The translations under genes were made by a program, and so were the position numbers. Source: Arctopsyche grandis (Eukaryota; Arthropoda; Insecta; Trichoptera; Hydropsychidae). Taken from it: a stretch of 64,000 nucleotides of DNA. Positions 24,194-35,620 of the stretch are shown in pieces. Positions within the stretch are counted from its first letter, which is position 1, and each line of letters opens with the position of its first letter. The notes under the pieces are model-generated. The model made no database searches. It was given only the letters and a program-made list of their open reading frames with translations, and had not been told where the DNA came from. The DNA is taken from the NCBI RefSeq assembly GCF_051622035.1, contig NC_135356.1, forward strand, positions 12,634,079-12,698,078, given 5' to 3'.

Positions 24194-24309
24194 CTAACAA
24201 ACAACATTCGATAGAAATTAAAAAATGGACATACAATGTCTGTGCACCAAGCCGTCGAAATATTATATAGAAGAAACATACATTTATTTATGTGTTCTTT
24301 TATTTTATT

Positions 24310-24440
24310 ATCTAGTCATATTTTTACTTTATCTATGTATGTACGTAGTAACAATAGATGAAGTTTTGTGATCTGCGAAAATTCGAACTCAGAATCGATT
24401 ACTGATCACGTTTTCATGATCTAGTTTTTCTATTGCTGTT
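24310..24440 (+). repeat. Repeat shared with 36235-36365
   Basis: Both loci contain AACAATAGATGAAGTTTTGT-like sequence, then GCGAAAATTCGAACTCAGAA and ATCACGTTTTCATGAT. At 36235 the block lies just upstream of a Jockey-type fragment, so it may be part of a dispersed repeat rather than host sequence. Confidence 0.6.
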
Positions 24441-25439
24441 TTTTCTTTAATATATTAAAAAATATTTTTAAATTGTACATTTTAATGATATATGTAATAT
24501 ATTTTTAATTCACACAAATTTTATGAAATGCTTACGATAAATGTGCATTTGAATTGTCCATTTTTATTATCACCCAGATCTTCACAGCAACTGTATGTAT
24601 TCCATTTGGAAAATTGAATGTATTTATATACATATGTATATATTTTATTTTTGTCAGAGTTTGAACCCACTACCACTTAAGGGGTGGGGTAATCAATCGG
24701 TTAATCGGCGATCCATGCTTCGGCTATTTTTATATATTTGGGAATTTTATTTTGAGAAAGGGGTTTGTGGGTTGCGTTTGCACTGGCAAGTGGTCCATGG
24801 AACAAAAAAAGTTCAGAATCTCTGATCTAAAGTGCGCTTTAAACTACCTGGATTGCCCTCGTAACGGGGCCATTCTTCGTTTTCGTCGCATGCGAGCCCC
24901 GATTATCACGAAATCTCTCATATTGTCCGAGGAATAAAACCGAAAAGGCCAAAGTCGGCGGTTTGTGCTGTCGAAAATTGTGGTCTTGGTCCAGTGGCCC
25001 TCGGGGCTTGACTCCCCACCATTAGAAGCAGTAAAAACCGGGCGTTGAGCAAATAGACCCACACCGACAAAAAACAACGGCCATTAAGTGAGAAGAGGCC
25101 ATTACCTTTAGGTGGACCTTTATCGGCCGATGAGACCCAAAACATAACAGTAAAGTCCTTCCTCCCCGTGACCCGTCCCTTATCTCAAGAATTCCGATAA
25201 GTACTTGCTTACACATTATACATACATACGTGTGTACAACGGGTGGATTCGATTGGTCCAACCGAGTGCACCTACTCAACATCTTTATCGATTATACCTG
25301 CATATATACATAATATAATAATCTAGTGTGTGAAAACATAGATATGTTTCAGTGTGGCTCGCTCTCGATCATCATAATGCTAATTTCCCTCGGGGGATGC
25401 GGGACTTTTCGAACTGTACACTCCCCTCCCCATACAAAT
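24441..25439. other. No gene recognised; GC-richer unique segment 24840-25260
   Basis: 24840-25260 is clearly richer in G+C than its surroundings and shows no repeat similarity within the window. Open frames exist on both strands but none has a recognisable domain or consistent splice signals. It could be a regulatory region, an untranslated exon or an unrecognised element. Confidence 0.35.
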
Positions 25440-25850
25440 TATATCATATTTGGATATTGAACGCCAAGATGCTACACAAAGTCCAATGCACTCAAAGAAG
25501 TATGAAACGCTGAATGCTTGCCATAACGAGGAAATACAGGAAACGGAATGCGTGGGTGAGAAGTATGGACAAGGGTTGTGGATATAGTGGATAGTGGATT
25601 GAAATGGCAATGGGTGGGCCATGTGGCTAGAAGAATGGACGAAAGGCGGACAAAAGAAGTGCTAGAATAGTACCCGAGAGAATGTAAAAGGGTAAGAATA
25701 CCGCAAGGAAGATGGGTAGACGAAATAAGAAAATGTGTGGGGTGAGATGGTTGAGAGTTGCGCGAAACAGAGATGAATGTAAGCGTGTTGGAGAGGTCTT
25801 CATCCAGCAGTGGATGGTGAGCGGCTGTAGATGATTATGATGATGTAAAA
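25440..25850 (+). mobile_element. RTE-type non-LTR retrotransposon, decayed 3' end
   Basis: Broken plus-strand frames read VGHVARRMDERRTKEVLE, then a YPRE segment, GRWVDEIRKCVG and, after a frameshift, WLRVARNRDECKRVGEVF and IQQWMVSGC before a stop. This is the typical C-terminus of RTE-clade reverse transcriptase ORFs (GHVARM...RGRP..RW.DDI). The copy ends in a short ATGATTATGATGATG tail, also typical of RTE. At least one internal stop (after EVLE) and one frameshift make it non-functional. The RT catalytic region is absent, so it is a 5'-truncated insertion. Confidence 0.8.
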
Positions 25851-26744
25851 TAAAAATTAGATTTTGGAAATCATTTTTTGCGAAACATATTAATATCTCC
25901 TGTTTTATTACTCATACTAGATCAGTCTACCCACATATAATACAATAATTAAAATTTCTGGCGTTTACAATCACATATTTCAACGTTTATTTTCCAAGTA
26001 TCAGTTCATTTAATCATTGTTTTCCTTCTATTATCCGGATAATGAAATAAAAAATAAATAAATAATTTGCTTTGTTTGTAATTATATTTCATCATCCTCT
26101 CCGATACGATACCCACATATAATTTTATTACAATTTCAACTACTCTCACTCATCGGGTCAATTCATTGTTAATTTGATAAATAAAATCATTCAGTACGTA
26201 TATTATAATAATATAATATATCATGTGATGTAATTTAACATTTTGTGAAATTTCTTAAATAGTGCTCTCACGAATTTAGTGCAATAACATAATTTACTCG
26301 AAATAGTGGTTCATACAGTTAATGAATTTTCGTACCACTCAAATAGTTAAAATCACGCTTCAATACTCGGCTTTACAATCCCTGATCATTTACCGCTAGA
26401 GTACGGTAATTGCTCCGCATTAACTTATCTGTGATGTAAATACATACATATGTATGTATTTAAATATGTAGAAATTCGAAATTCTTTGAATTACGCGGAA
26501 ACGAACGCACTCACGGAAAAAAGATTTATTTACATAGACATGTAAAATAAGTGAATATGTAGAACTGATACGCAACTGACACAGATCGACAATCGTTATT
26601 AATAAATGCTGATCTTTGATTTGAATCAAACTTTCCCTATTATGAAATCTTGTCGCTGTTAAGATGAAAAATTTAGGTTCAAATTAGGGAATCCGAAAAT
26701 ATTACCGAAAAAAATTACACTTAATTACAATTAAGTCGTAATTT
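25851..26744. other. No gene seen
   Basis: AT-rich stretch with a CATACATATGTATG palindromic patch near 26440. Confidence 0.5.
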
Positions 26745-26870
26745 CCGAAGGCGCTCAAAAATAACTTACGCAATAGAATTCCACAACAAAAGGTTAACAC
26801 CCTCGGATAATATACAAATACCCCTTGACACTTTTTTGTGGAATTCTATTGCGTTAGTTCTCCTTGAGCA
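26745..26870. repeat. Foldback element, about 40-bp arms
   Basis: CTTACGCAATAGAATTCCAC on the left (about 26764-26783) pairs with GTGGAATTCTATTGCGTTAG on the right (about 26840-26859). The outer GCTCAA and TTGAGC extend the stem. The spacer is about 55 bp. It resembles a small MITE, but no target duplication is clear. Confidence 0.75.
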
Positions 26871-27866
26871 TATTTGAAAGTTTGGATGTCTCGAGAGTGC
26901 AACTATCTCGGGTGCATTTTCCGGTCACCGTTTTGAATATTTATCTCAAGTCGTTTCCGTTGCTTTTTAAAGCAGAAACAATGGATTGTTACATTTCAAC
27001 AATTAATATTATCAGAAAAATCTGGATTTTATAATCATTAGATCTTATCGGTAATGGTTTTGTTTCGGCCGGGTTTCGTTCGCTTATTATGTGGCTTAAA
27101 ATAAATAATTACAATAAAAATCAAAGGTATATATTATATTCATAAAAGTCATATTCATATTTCTACGATATGTATTATATATGTTATATTTTAAAAAAAA
27201 TGAAAAGGACGACCGTTATGAGCGGGTCGGTTGCGTTTTACGATGTTTTGATGTGATTACAGTGAACTTTACCACCCGATGATCCATTTCCGGTTGTAAA
27301 ACCGGCCCATAAAATCCTACCAATAAATTCGGGATGTTCGACGATCGTAAAACTCACAGATCCCGGGATTCGCCTATAAAATTTCAACCAAAGACGAGAG
27401 GTTCTCGCCGAGCGAAGGAATTCTGAGTTATTCGCCCTAATCCGATCACAGACAGGTGCGTCAAGATGCGTGACGGATTATCCTGTCCTAAATGTCAAAC
27501 TGCTCTGCATATTTCACGGCATTACAATGACGTCTCTCGGATTAGAATCCATCAAAGAAATGCACTTACGTATTGTTAATTGTACTATGAAAGTCCTTTT
27601 ACGATCTACATATGTACATACGTAGCCCAGTATGCTTAGAGGGCGAAGGTCCTAGTCAGTACATGAGTCCTAGTCGTTCGCTGGAGCATTTTTGATATTT
27701 TAATAAATCAGGCAGATTGAATATAAAATTCACAAATCATTCCAGCTAACTGTCTTTCAATTATAGATTCATTTTCAACTAGTATATTTCAATGGATAGT
27801 TTTGGAAATGCATTAATTAATATGTAATTTTTAATTAAACTTAAAACTTATAACTTTTATATAATA
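26871..27866. other. No gene recognised; unique GC-richer segment 27195-27560
   Basis: 27195-27560 is less AT-rich and non-repetitive and includes a TATA-like CCTATAAAATT near 27376, but no initiator at the expected distance and no convincing open frame downstream. Its function is unknown. Confidence 0.35.
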
Positions 27867-28060
27867 CTAGTGGTTTTACCCGGCTTCGCTCGGTATTTGT
27901 AATATAAATCGCTGAAACATGGCTAATCTAATAGTAAACATTTTATTTAATTTATTTGAATAGTTTTATTTTATTTAAATTTATTTGAATATTCATTTGT
28001 TCGATGACCAAACAAACATGCAAAGTCTCTTTCGAAATTATATATTAGATATATTGCAAA
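27867..28060 (-). mobile_element. Helitron-like 3' end, inverted copy
   Basis: Reverse complement of the segment at 22475-22697. On the minus strand it reads ACCGAGCGAAGCCGGGT, a short spacer and CTAG (27870-27867), followed by T. It shares AAATAAAACTATTCAAATAA and TTAGATTAGCCATGTTT with the other copy. Confidence 0.5.
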
Positions 28061-28189
28061 AAAAGGACTTTATTTTAAATGGTCAACAATGTAGTGTGAT
28101 AGAATATGAAAACAGGTAACAAAACTCATTTTAACCTAGTTGAGGAGTTTTCATCTTTGCGCTTCAAGTATGTATATATGGATGTGTGT

Positions 28190-28500
28190 ATGTTACAGTG
28201 CAAGTGTTCACTTCAGTTCGTTCATGAACATACTAGTGTGTTCATGCACGAACAATTGGTTTTAATTTCTAAGTGATAGCAGTAAAAAAAGGTATCGTCA
28301 AATTGACTCACCAGTTTTAGTATGAAAATTTTAGCTGTTAAAATCTTTGAGATGTCAAAACGCAAAGTATTTAAAAAGGAAATCTTTTTTTAAGTATCTT
28401 CCTACAGCAGATTAACTATAGCACAAAACGTACCGGAAACTGCACCTAACCAGCAAGTACGAAAAGGAATTCTTTGGTACATTCTATATTATCAAATTAT
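28190..28500 (+). repeat. Dispersed repeat R, diverged copy
   Basis: It shares the order AGTGTTCACTTCAGTTCGTT, GAACATACTAGTGTGTTCAT, TTGACTCACCAGTTTT and AATCTTTGAGATGTCAAA-like blocks with 30085-30290 and with the minus-strand copies at 40720-40880 and 43935-44035. No coding capacity is conserved between copies. Confidence 0.6.
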
Positions 28501-28760
28501 TTTGGTTATTTTATTTTTTGGATGAATTTTGAAAACCAGATATTGAAAAAGATAGCAATGGTTGTAAAGTTATATATTTAATTTGTTCAATTCGAGTTAT
28601 TTCATAGTCAAAATATGTATTTTCTTAATGTAATTCGGGTAATCAGAAACCTGATTTTCCTGCCTTCAATTTATCATTGAATTTTTATAAAACAATATTA
28701 AGTTTGTATTACATTATCACTCAATTTAAAAAAATATAATTTCACGAATCGGAATCTGTG

Positions 28761-29170
28761 AATATGTATGTAACTTTCGAAAATGTAACTATACCTAGTG
28801 AATGTGTAATCGGATATGAATCCACCAAAGCTTAGTGTAACTATAATTTCACTGTAATATATTTTCAAATTTTATGTAAATCTGTATTGTGCTGTATGGA
28901 CTGAAATATGTAACTTCCGAAAATGTAACTATACCTAGTGAATATGTAATCAGATATGAATCCAGCGAAACGTCGTGTAATTATGACTTCACTGTAACAT
29001 ATTTTCAAATTTTATGTAAATGTATATTGTGCTGTATGGACTGAAATATGTAACTTCCGAAAATGTAACTCTCCCTAGTGAATATGTAATCGGATATGAA
29101 TCCGGCGAAACGCAGTGTAATTATAATTTCACCGTAGCATATTTGTAAATTTTGTGCTGTATGGACTGGA
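28761..29170. repeat. 140-bp tandem repeat, three units
   Basis: Units start near 28761, 28901 and 29041. CTGAAATATGTAACTTCCGA occurs at exactly 28901 and 29041. Each contains GTGAATATGTAATCGGATAT-like, ATGAATCC-GCGAAACG and TTCACTGTAACATATTTTC blocks and ends TTGTGCTGTATGGA. The third unit has a small deletion. The TTTCACTGTAACATAT end resembles the termini of the small element at 16968-17276. Confidence 0.85.
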
Positions 29171-29764
29171 ATATGTCACACTGATTTCATTATTCGTGCA
29201 TGATAATTAAAACGTAAAAATTCATTAACCAGACAGTTCAAATTCCAAAGACAATTTCTCGGGAGAAAATCACATTATGAAAATTGCTGTTTAAGTCTGT
29301 TTTAAAATTACTGCATGAAACTACATACATACTACTGCCAATATGTACCTTCATGAATAGCACATTCCAATGTCGAAACTTTACACATCACTAAACGTTG
29401 GATTAACTCCAATATATGTATGATATGAGTGTAAAACTCTTCCAGATAGATACATCGAATTGATGTAGCACTTCAATCTAACCATCCCAGTAACAATTAA
29501 TATCTTACGATTATGTCCAATGCGACAGTCTCGTCTCTTGTGACCTCCTCTGGCGTTAACTGTTCAATTTTCGACTTTTAAGCCTCCTCTGGACCTCCTG
29601 GACTATGAAAGGAATTCTACATACATACATGTCGGATAAAATCTCGTTATACGACCGCCGAATTCGAGGGCTCATTAAAATTGATTTTAATGAGCCGGAG
29701 CGATCATGCGAGCAGGACAAGTCGCCCACTATCATCAATAAATTGTCGATAAACGAAACCATCA
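29171..29764. other. No gene seen; small perfect hairpin at 29669-29696
   Basis: GGCTCATTAAAA pairs perfectly with TTTTAATGAGCC around four bases. A 67-codon frame (29605-29808) overlaps the hairpin and the following repeat; I see no domain in it. Confidence 0.45.
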
Positions 29765-30640
29765 ACTTATTATGTGAATTACATACTTCCAGTATTTTCC
29801 AATTTTAGTTCGAATTCGATCTAAATACATAGGCTTTCGACTCGTTGAATTTATCCCTACAAGTAACGACGAGTAACATTATTTTAACATATTTATATCG
29901 GAAAAAATCGACCAATACACTCTAATATATACATATATATAACATGCATACGAAATAATAAAAAGGTTAAGTTTTGAGGCAAAGGATTTTAGAATATGAG
30001 GCTTAAAAGATAGATTAGACTGCTTCGTTTGATTGATTTTTGATTTTTAAATGTTTTTACTGTTCATATTTTAATGTTCGTGTATATATGCACAGTCCGA
30101 GTATTCACTCCGATTCGTTTATGAACGTGCTAGTTTGTTCATACACAAACTATTGGTTTTAGTTGAAGTGTTAACAGTCAAAAAGTATCTTCAATTAGAC
30201 TCACGCTCACCAGTTGTCGCATGAAACGTTTAGCTGTCAATCTTTTTAAGCTGTCAAAGCGGCAAGTTTTTCATAGGGAAATCCTATGCAAACCACACTA
30301 CGACGTTGCTATACTTCTTGTTTCTGCTAATATTAAAAATATTCCAAACCAGGGTAAGCATATATGTATGTATATACATATGTACATACACAGAGGATGG
30401 GACAACCGTTTGATAATATTTAAAATTATGCATAATAGTTTGTACAAGAACAAACTAGTTGATTTGTCAATTTGTTATTTTGCGTACACGGTCAAATTAG
30501 TTCGTTTTCAATTTTTTTATATTCTTTATACGATTCAAATACACGACACTGACAATTTTTCTTTTCAATTAAACTCGTCATTTCAACTATATTTTGCAAG
30601 GTATGCTTAAATTGTAAATCACAATATGTTTCCTTAAATG
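29765..30640 (+). repeat. Dispersed repeat R, longest copy
   Basis: The first 60 bases (TGTGAATTACATACTTCC to GAATTCGATCTAAATA) match, inverted, the sequence just upstream of the non-LTR coding region at 43866-43925. The following 700 bases match, inverted, 40620-41115 and 41118-41275 (AATAATAAAAAGGTTAAG, TTTGAGGCAAAGGATTTTAG, TCGGACTGTGC-type blocks). The 129-codon frame inside (30221-30610) is broken in the other copies, so I do not call a gene. Its class is unknown: no terminal inverted repeat or tRNA head is visible. Confidence 0.65.
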
Positions 30641-30648
30641 TTAATAAT

Positions 30649-31296
30649 ACTGAGCAACAACAAAAAAATACCAGAGCGGAGACTAGCCAATCTTTACTAA
30701 GTTTGACCCACTGAATTCGAATATGATATTGATTTTTGTTGTTGGGTGATCGTTTACGAGATATGAGTGTTTAAAAAAATCCGTGATTTTTACAGTTTTT
30801 TGGCTCTTGCGGTCTTTAACTCAAAATTTAGGATTGTTACGCTCAAAGTGAGTATTGTAATCAATAGTCAGATATTTTTCCTATTAATTGTTATATTTTA
30901 TTGCTTTAAAATACTTCTAATTAATTGTCTAGCGAATTTAAGTCAAAAATATATTTTTTTTACGGATTTTTTTCCGTGCTATTTTTCATTTATTTGGCAA
31001 ATTTTTTATTTCACCACGTTTATGAGGATTGGTTTTCTATCTCAATTTTTAGGAAAAATATCTGACTATTGATTCCAATACTCACTTTGAGCATAACAAT
31101 CCTAAATTTTGAGTTAAAGACCGCAAAAGCCAAAAAACTGTAAAAATCGCGGATTTTTTTAAACGCTCATATCTCGTAAACGATCACCCACCAACAAAAA
31201 TCAATATCATATTCGAATTCAGTGTGCCAAACTTAGTAAAGGTTGGCTAGTCTCCGCTCTGGTAACTCAAAAACGTGATTTTTTTGTTGCTCAGTG
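30649..31296. mobile_element. Foldback element family CACTGAGCAAC, shortened copy
   Basis: The left end ACTGAGCAACAACAAAAAA at 30649 and the right end TTTTTTGTTGCTCAGTG at 31296 are inverted repeats. TA precedes the left end within two bases and follows the right end directly. The left arm is about 395 bp; the right arm keeps only the outer 250 bp. Conserved blocks include CGTTTACGAGATATGAG on the left and its complement on the right. Confidence 0.8.
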
Positions 31297-32302
31297 TAAT
31301 GTGTTCACTTTCCTTAAAATGTAACTAAAAATATATTCAGTTAATTTTTTTGAAAAAAATATATATTATATGTACATAAAGGACATATGTACATACCTTC
31401 CTCATGTCCCACATTTTTTTTAAAAGTAGTTACGACCTGGTGATCACCACATTGGACGCTTGATTTGTGGGCAAACATAATTTAATTAACAATAGTTTCC
31501 TTTATAACGGTAATTTACTGGAATCCATATCATTTTAGCATTGATTTGGCACAATACTGCAGCCTGATTGTAAATCAACAGGCCAATTAATTATTATTTT
31601 TTCAAAGCATTATTCTTGCTCTAGTTAACGATGTAAGTATTATTGATATGAGATAGATAATCTCGGATTCAGATATAGCAATTAAGAATAAACCACGAAT
31701 TATGTAGTTCTACGTCAAATTAACCAAAGGGAACATTATCCCAAGATTGTAGAATATCGTCACCTTCAATTAAGGGTGCATTTACTTCGAAACGCATAGC
31801 CAAGATCGGTTACTAACGAGTGTGAACTGACCGTAAACGTTTGACGCTCAAGTGAATCACCTCGCATTATGAAGTCGTTAAGTGTGCACGAACATTGTTA
31901 CACTGACAACACTTTGTTTTATTGTATTTGTTTGTAAACATAATAATAGGAATATTTGTATCACAAGAGTTGTCAGGTTGAAGGCTCCCAAGATGTCTAT
32001 CAAGATTATCGTTCACGAAAAGAAAGTGTGCATGACAATCATCATTTAGTAATTCTGCATTGAGCGTTATCATAATTGCATAAATATATATGTATGAATA
32101 AATTTCTATCAAAAAAATTCATCGATTTTGAACTATAGTCTGCTGAATTCTTGGTTTATCAATTGATTTATCTCAATAAAAATTTCGTATAATCAGGTTT
32201 TTCATATATATATTTTTAGAAGAGTTTGATTGACCTAAAATTCCTAGTAAATTCAAATCGTTTTGAAACTTTGCCATTTTTTTTAAGTGACACTCACTAC
32301 TA
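31297..32302. other. No gene seen
   Basis: AT-rich stretch. A minus-strand frame at 31867-32112 has no recognisable domain. Confidence 0.5.
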
Positions 32303-32940
32303 CAGATTACATTACCGGTTTACCGATTTACCAGCAAATCGCCATAATTTCACCATCAATAATTATGTTATCGCGAATTAAGGCATAATATTGCATTAAA
32401 AATCAAAATCAAATGGCGTATTGTGGATTAGGTAGACGGAAATTTGTTTACTTTCAGTATTAAATGTCCAAAATTACTAAAATTTTGAGCAGGATGAATA
32501 TTAGGTATGCAAAGCAATAAACTTATCATATTTCTCTTTTGTCATAGGTCTTGAAGTTTGGTAACATAGCAATAGTAATGCATGGTAATAAGTTGTAGCT
32601 AGTAGTGAAACTTTTGTCAGTTTGACAGTTCTCTTGTAGCAACACTGATGCATTCGTAAGAATGGCTACACTAATTCATGCTTAAGAGTGGCAACACAGA
32701 CCAACCAAGTCATAATAAATGCGATCAAACGGTTGTTTCAATTATGATTATAATTATTACGAATGGGCTTTATGTATTAGTAACCCGTGATTTTCGTTTA
32801 TTATTTTCGGTTCAATCTAGGTTAACGTTTTTAGGCAAAATAACCATACACAGTTATCATTTTAGTTAATTTATTTTTCATTTACCGGTAAAACCAGTAA
32901 ACCGGTTATGGGAGAATTATTTACAGCGTAATGCAAATTG
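32303..32940. mobile_element. hAT-like non-coding element, relative of 58346-59808
   Basis: The left end ACAGATTACATTACCGGTTT and the right end TGCAAATTGAAAATTGCAATTCCT recall the AGAGATTGCATTACCG and GGTAAATTGCAATCCCT ends of the relative. Both share AGAGTGGCAACACAGACC, AACCAAGTCATAATAAATGC-like and CGGTTCAATCTAG blocks. This copy lacks the nested insertions and so gives an empty site for them at about 32737-32760. Confidence 0.65.
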
Positions 32941-33578
32941 AAAATTGCAATTCCTACTAACAGTCTTTTGTATGGCGGAAGCGGTTTATTCAATAAAATT
33001 ACTTTTTTTCATGTTTCCGTCATTATTTTGAAAATAAAATTTATTGAGAGCTTCCTCTAATATCTATATTTATGTTAAATATAAAAAATGCCAAAAAAGT
33101 CATGAATTTTATGAAATATACTCAGGGCAAAATAGCCTATCAATTCCTTTCCAAAACCACCCGTTTAAATGCCAACACTATAAACAATGGTAAATTCAAT
33201 AAAAATCTAGGAACCCTTAAGCATAATTTGGAAACGTATATATGTATGTATGTTCATACATACATACATACATACATATGTGATACATATACATACATTA
33301 ATATAAGCTTCCTCAAGTTTCCTTAGACTTCCTCCATCTAGGCAATGTAGAAGCAATCTTCTCAAGACACTTAGCTGCTTGACAGAATGTAAATTACTTT
33401 TTTTTGGTCGATCTAAAATAATAATAACGAGTGGGAACGATGTGACAAATGTTCGCACAGTATGTTTCGTTGAGGCCGATGCACTCGGTTGCATTCTGAA
33501 TGCACGCGAGTAATAAGTATTACAGTAAGAGAAAGACATATGAGCATATTATGTGAGTGGTTAATATCTATTATGTAC

Positions 33579-33622
<44 letters not shown>
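32941..33622. other. Simple repeats, no gene seen
   Basis: A (CATA)n block lies at about 33240-33280 and an (AT)n run at about 33580-33620. The GC-richer patch at 33410-33520 shows no recognisable exon. Confidence 0.5.
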
Positions 33623-33623
<1 letters not shown>

Positions 33624-34394
33624 AGTATAATATATAGCCAGGGTATCCCAAAAAAGGGCATTGTTAAAAATTTGACTGCTACGATGAAATTACAATTAAT
33701 ATGAGTATTGAATTTTATAATTTTGTTATATGAAGGTAGTATCTGAACTTATAAACTTTGTAAAAGTTGTTATCGATTTACATCAAGGGATTTGTAAAGT
33801 GAGTGAAATATATAGAAGTGTGTTTTTTATAAGAAATCTTTCTATTTGATCGATTCATCTGATTTACACTACTTATTTATTAACAATCGATGTGTGGGTG
33901 TGTGTATTTTTTGGACATCCTGTATGATCTGTAGATATCTACGGTGAAAAATCAGACGAGCTCTCCTAACCGTAACGTATAATTTGTATGGGAGCACTTA
34001 AACCGGCACTTACTATCGACCCAAAACAGGATGCTTCTTCCTTAACAGTATTTTATTGTTAATTGTTTTCTTTTTTGGTGCGTGTCCGTCCGTTAAAAGG
34101 GGAGAGGAAGATGATGTCATTCGAAAAATGTGAACTCTTATTGCCCATAAGTGCTGAATCGGTCAATCACATCTTTTGAAATTTTCTTTTCTCAGCAGCC
34201 ATACTTTCAATGTATTTTTATAAATGTAATTAAACCAAGCTTTCATACGATTTGATGGAAGTCTCTGTGTCTCCAAAGGGGGATGGAGATGAAGGCTGAA
34301 AAAGTGACTTGCAGGCAAATTGGTCGATGATTTTGTTGCATGACCAGATCAAATGTATGCAGTTGTATGGAGCATGCCACACCGGGCTACTCAC
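33623..34394. other. No gene seen
   Basis: Unique sequence, less AT-rich from 33950, with no element ends. It would lie downstream of the weak minus-strand exon candidate at 34395-34590. Confidence 0.4.
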
Positions 34395-34590
34395 TGATTG
34401 CCCAAGTGCGAGTTTTTAACATGTGACGAAACAGTCACGCGCCCACAATACATTTTGAAGGACAAGCTGGCCACCCAAGCAATTAAATCACCATCACCAG
34501 ATTGAATGCTGGTAACCGATCTCACTGGTCGGGTAATTTTATTGCTTGGACAACCAAAAACGTTTCTTTCAATGTGTGCTCGTGCACTTA
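34395..34590 (-). other. Weak candidate internal exon, minus strand
   Basis: On the minus strand an acceptor-like CATATTTTAG precedes 34590, and a consensus donor (AATCA|GTGAGT) follows 34395. The frame is open throughout the 196 bases and includes RNVFGCPSNKITRPVRSVTS and LIAWVASLSFKMYCGR. I do not recognise the peptide, the polypyrimidine tract is poor, and no neighbouring exon could be linked. Confidence 0.15.
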
Positions 34591-35089
34591 CTAAAATATG
34601 ATCACACACATGTTTCCATCCTCACAGTCCACACACAAAATATAGTTTTCTTTGCCAGATTTAAGTTTTGATCAATGCATCAAACCATCACATAGGTTTT
34701 ATTAAGCTCACGTTGCACAAGTCACCGGTTGTGTTTATTTTATGTTTATATTTATTTTTCTTTTATAAGACATTCCCTTCTTTGTTGTTTTTTTTATAAT
34801 ATATAATTATTATTATTATATAGCTTATTATTTTTATGATTGTGTTTCAATGTGTTGTTTGTGTATATACATACATATATATGTTTTATTTTTGTCATGT
34901 CTAATTTCTTTAGTTATTATTTTGTTTCTTTTCTGTTATATTCATTGTCATTGTGGCGCATTAGGAATTCCTGTAATGCTACAATGGTCTAAATTTTAAA
35001 TAAATAAATACTATTTTAAAGTCATGCAACACTTTCAAACAAACAAAAAATGTTTCAATAGTACAGTAGTTTTCAAACAAATATTCTAA
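34591..35089. other. No gene seen
   Basis: T-rich low-complexity sequence. Confidence 0.5.
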
Positions 35090-35620
35090 TTTTTATTATT
35101 AGTTTACATAGATAAATACCAGGAAAGCCTAACAGTTAGACCCCAATGCACCTTCCTAGACAATTAATAACAAACATTGCAGCATTTTTATTGAATAAAT
35201 CGCTGTATTTTGAGAGGCTGAAGAACACGAAATTAACAATTAATTGATTAATGAATTAATCCATAGAGATATTTATGGATTTAGACGTGTGTACATAATT
35301 TTTTACATATTGTACATAAATCAAATCCAAATATTTGTGACAGCGGATAGGGTGATTTTTGCCAATTTGATGAAGGAACCGTTTCAACAATAAAATCAGA
35401 TAAATCGGCAAACGATCGGCTTTAATCGACTTAATACACAAATATCGGCATTTAATCGACTTAATACACAAATATCGGATAAATCGGCAAACGATCGGAA
35501 AGGATCGACTTTAATACACAAATATCCAAGTCTGACCAGCAGTATAAAGATTATCACGGGATCGAACCCGGTAACCTCTCGGTGCTAAACATAAACGCAA
35601 CCACGGAGCCATACTGCTGG
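35090..35620 (-). mobile_element. tRNA-derived SINE, best copy
   Basis: On the minus strand it starts CCAGCAGTATGGCTCCGTGG, whose TGGCTCCGTGG fits an A box, followed about 40 bases later by GGTTCGATCCC, a near-consensus B box (35568-35558). The body contains CTTCAGCCTCTCAAAATACA and ends near 35100 with a T/A-rich tail. The segment 35395-35520 repeats ATCGACTTAATACACAAATA, a tandem duplication inside the body. tRNA-like promoters of this type let RNA polymerase III transcribe the element; mobility depends on a partner non-LTR element. Confidence 0.8.

Noticed and set aside
27370..27420. Promoter with CCTATAAAATT
   Set aside because: No initiator at the expected distance and no open exon downstream.
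30221..30610. 129-codon plus-strand frame
   Set aside because: It lies in dispersed repeat R, and the matching minus-strand copy at 40405-41275 does not keep the frame.
35549..35620. A tRNA gene on the minus strand
   Set aside because: The A and B boxes are good, but the sequence does not fold into a cloverleaf with an anticodon arm that I can place, and a SINE body follows directly.
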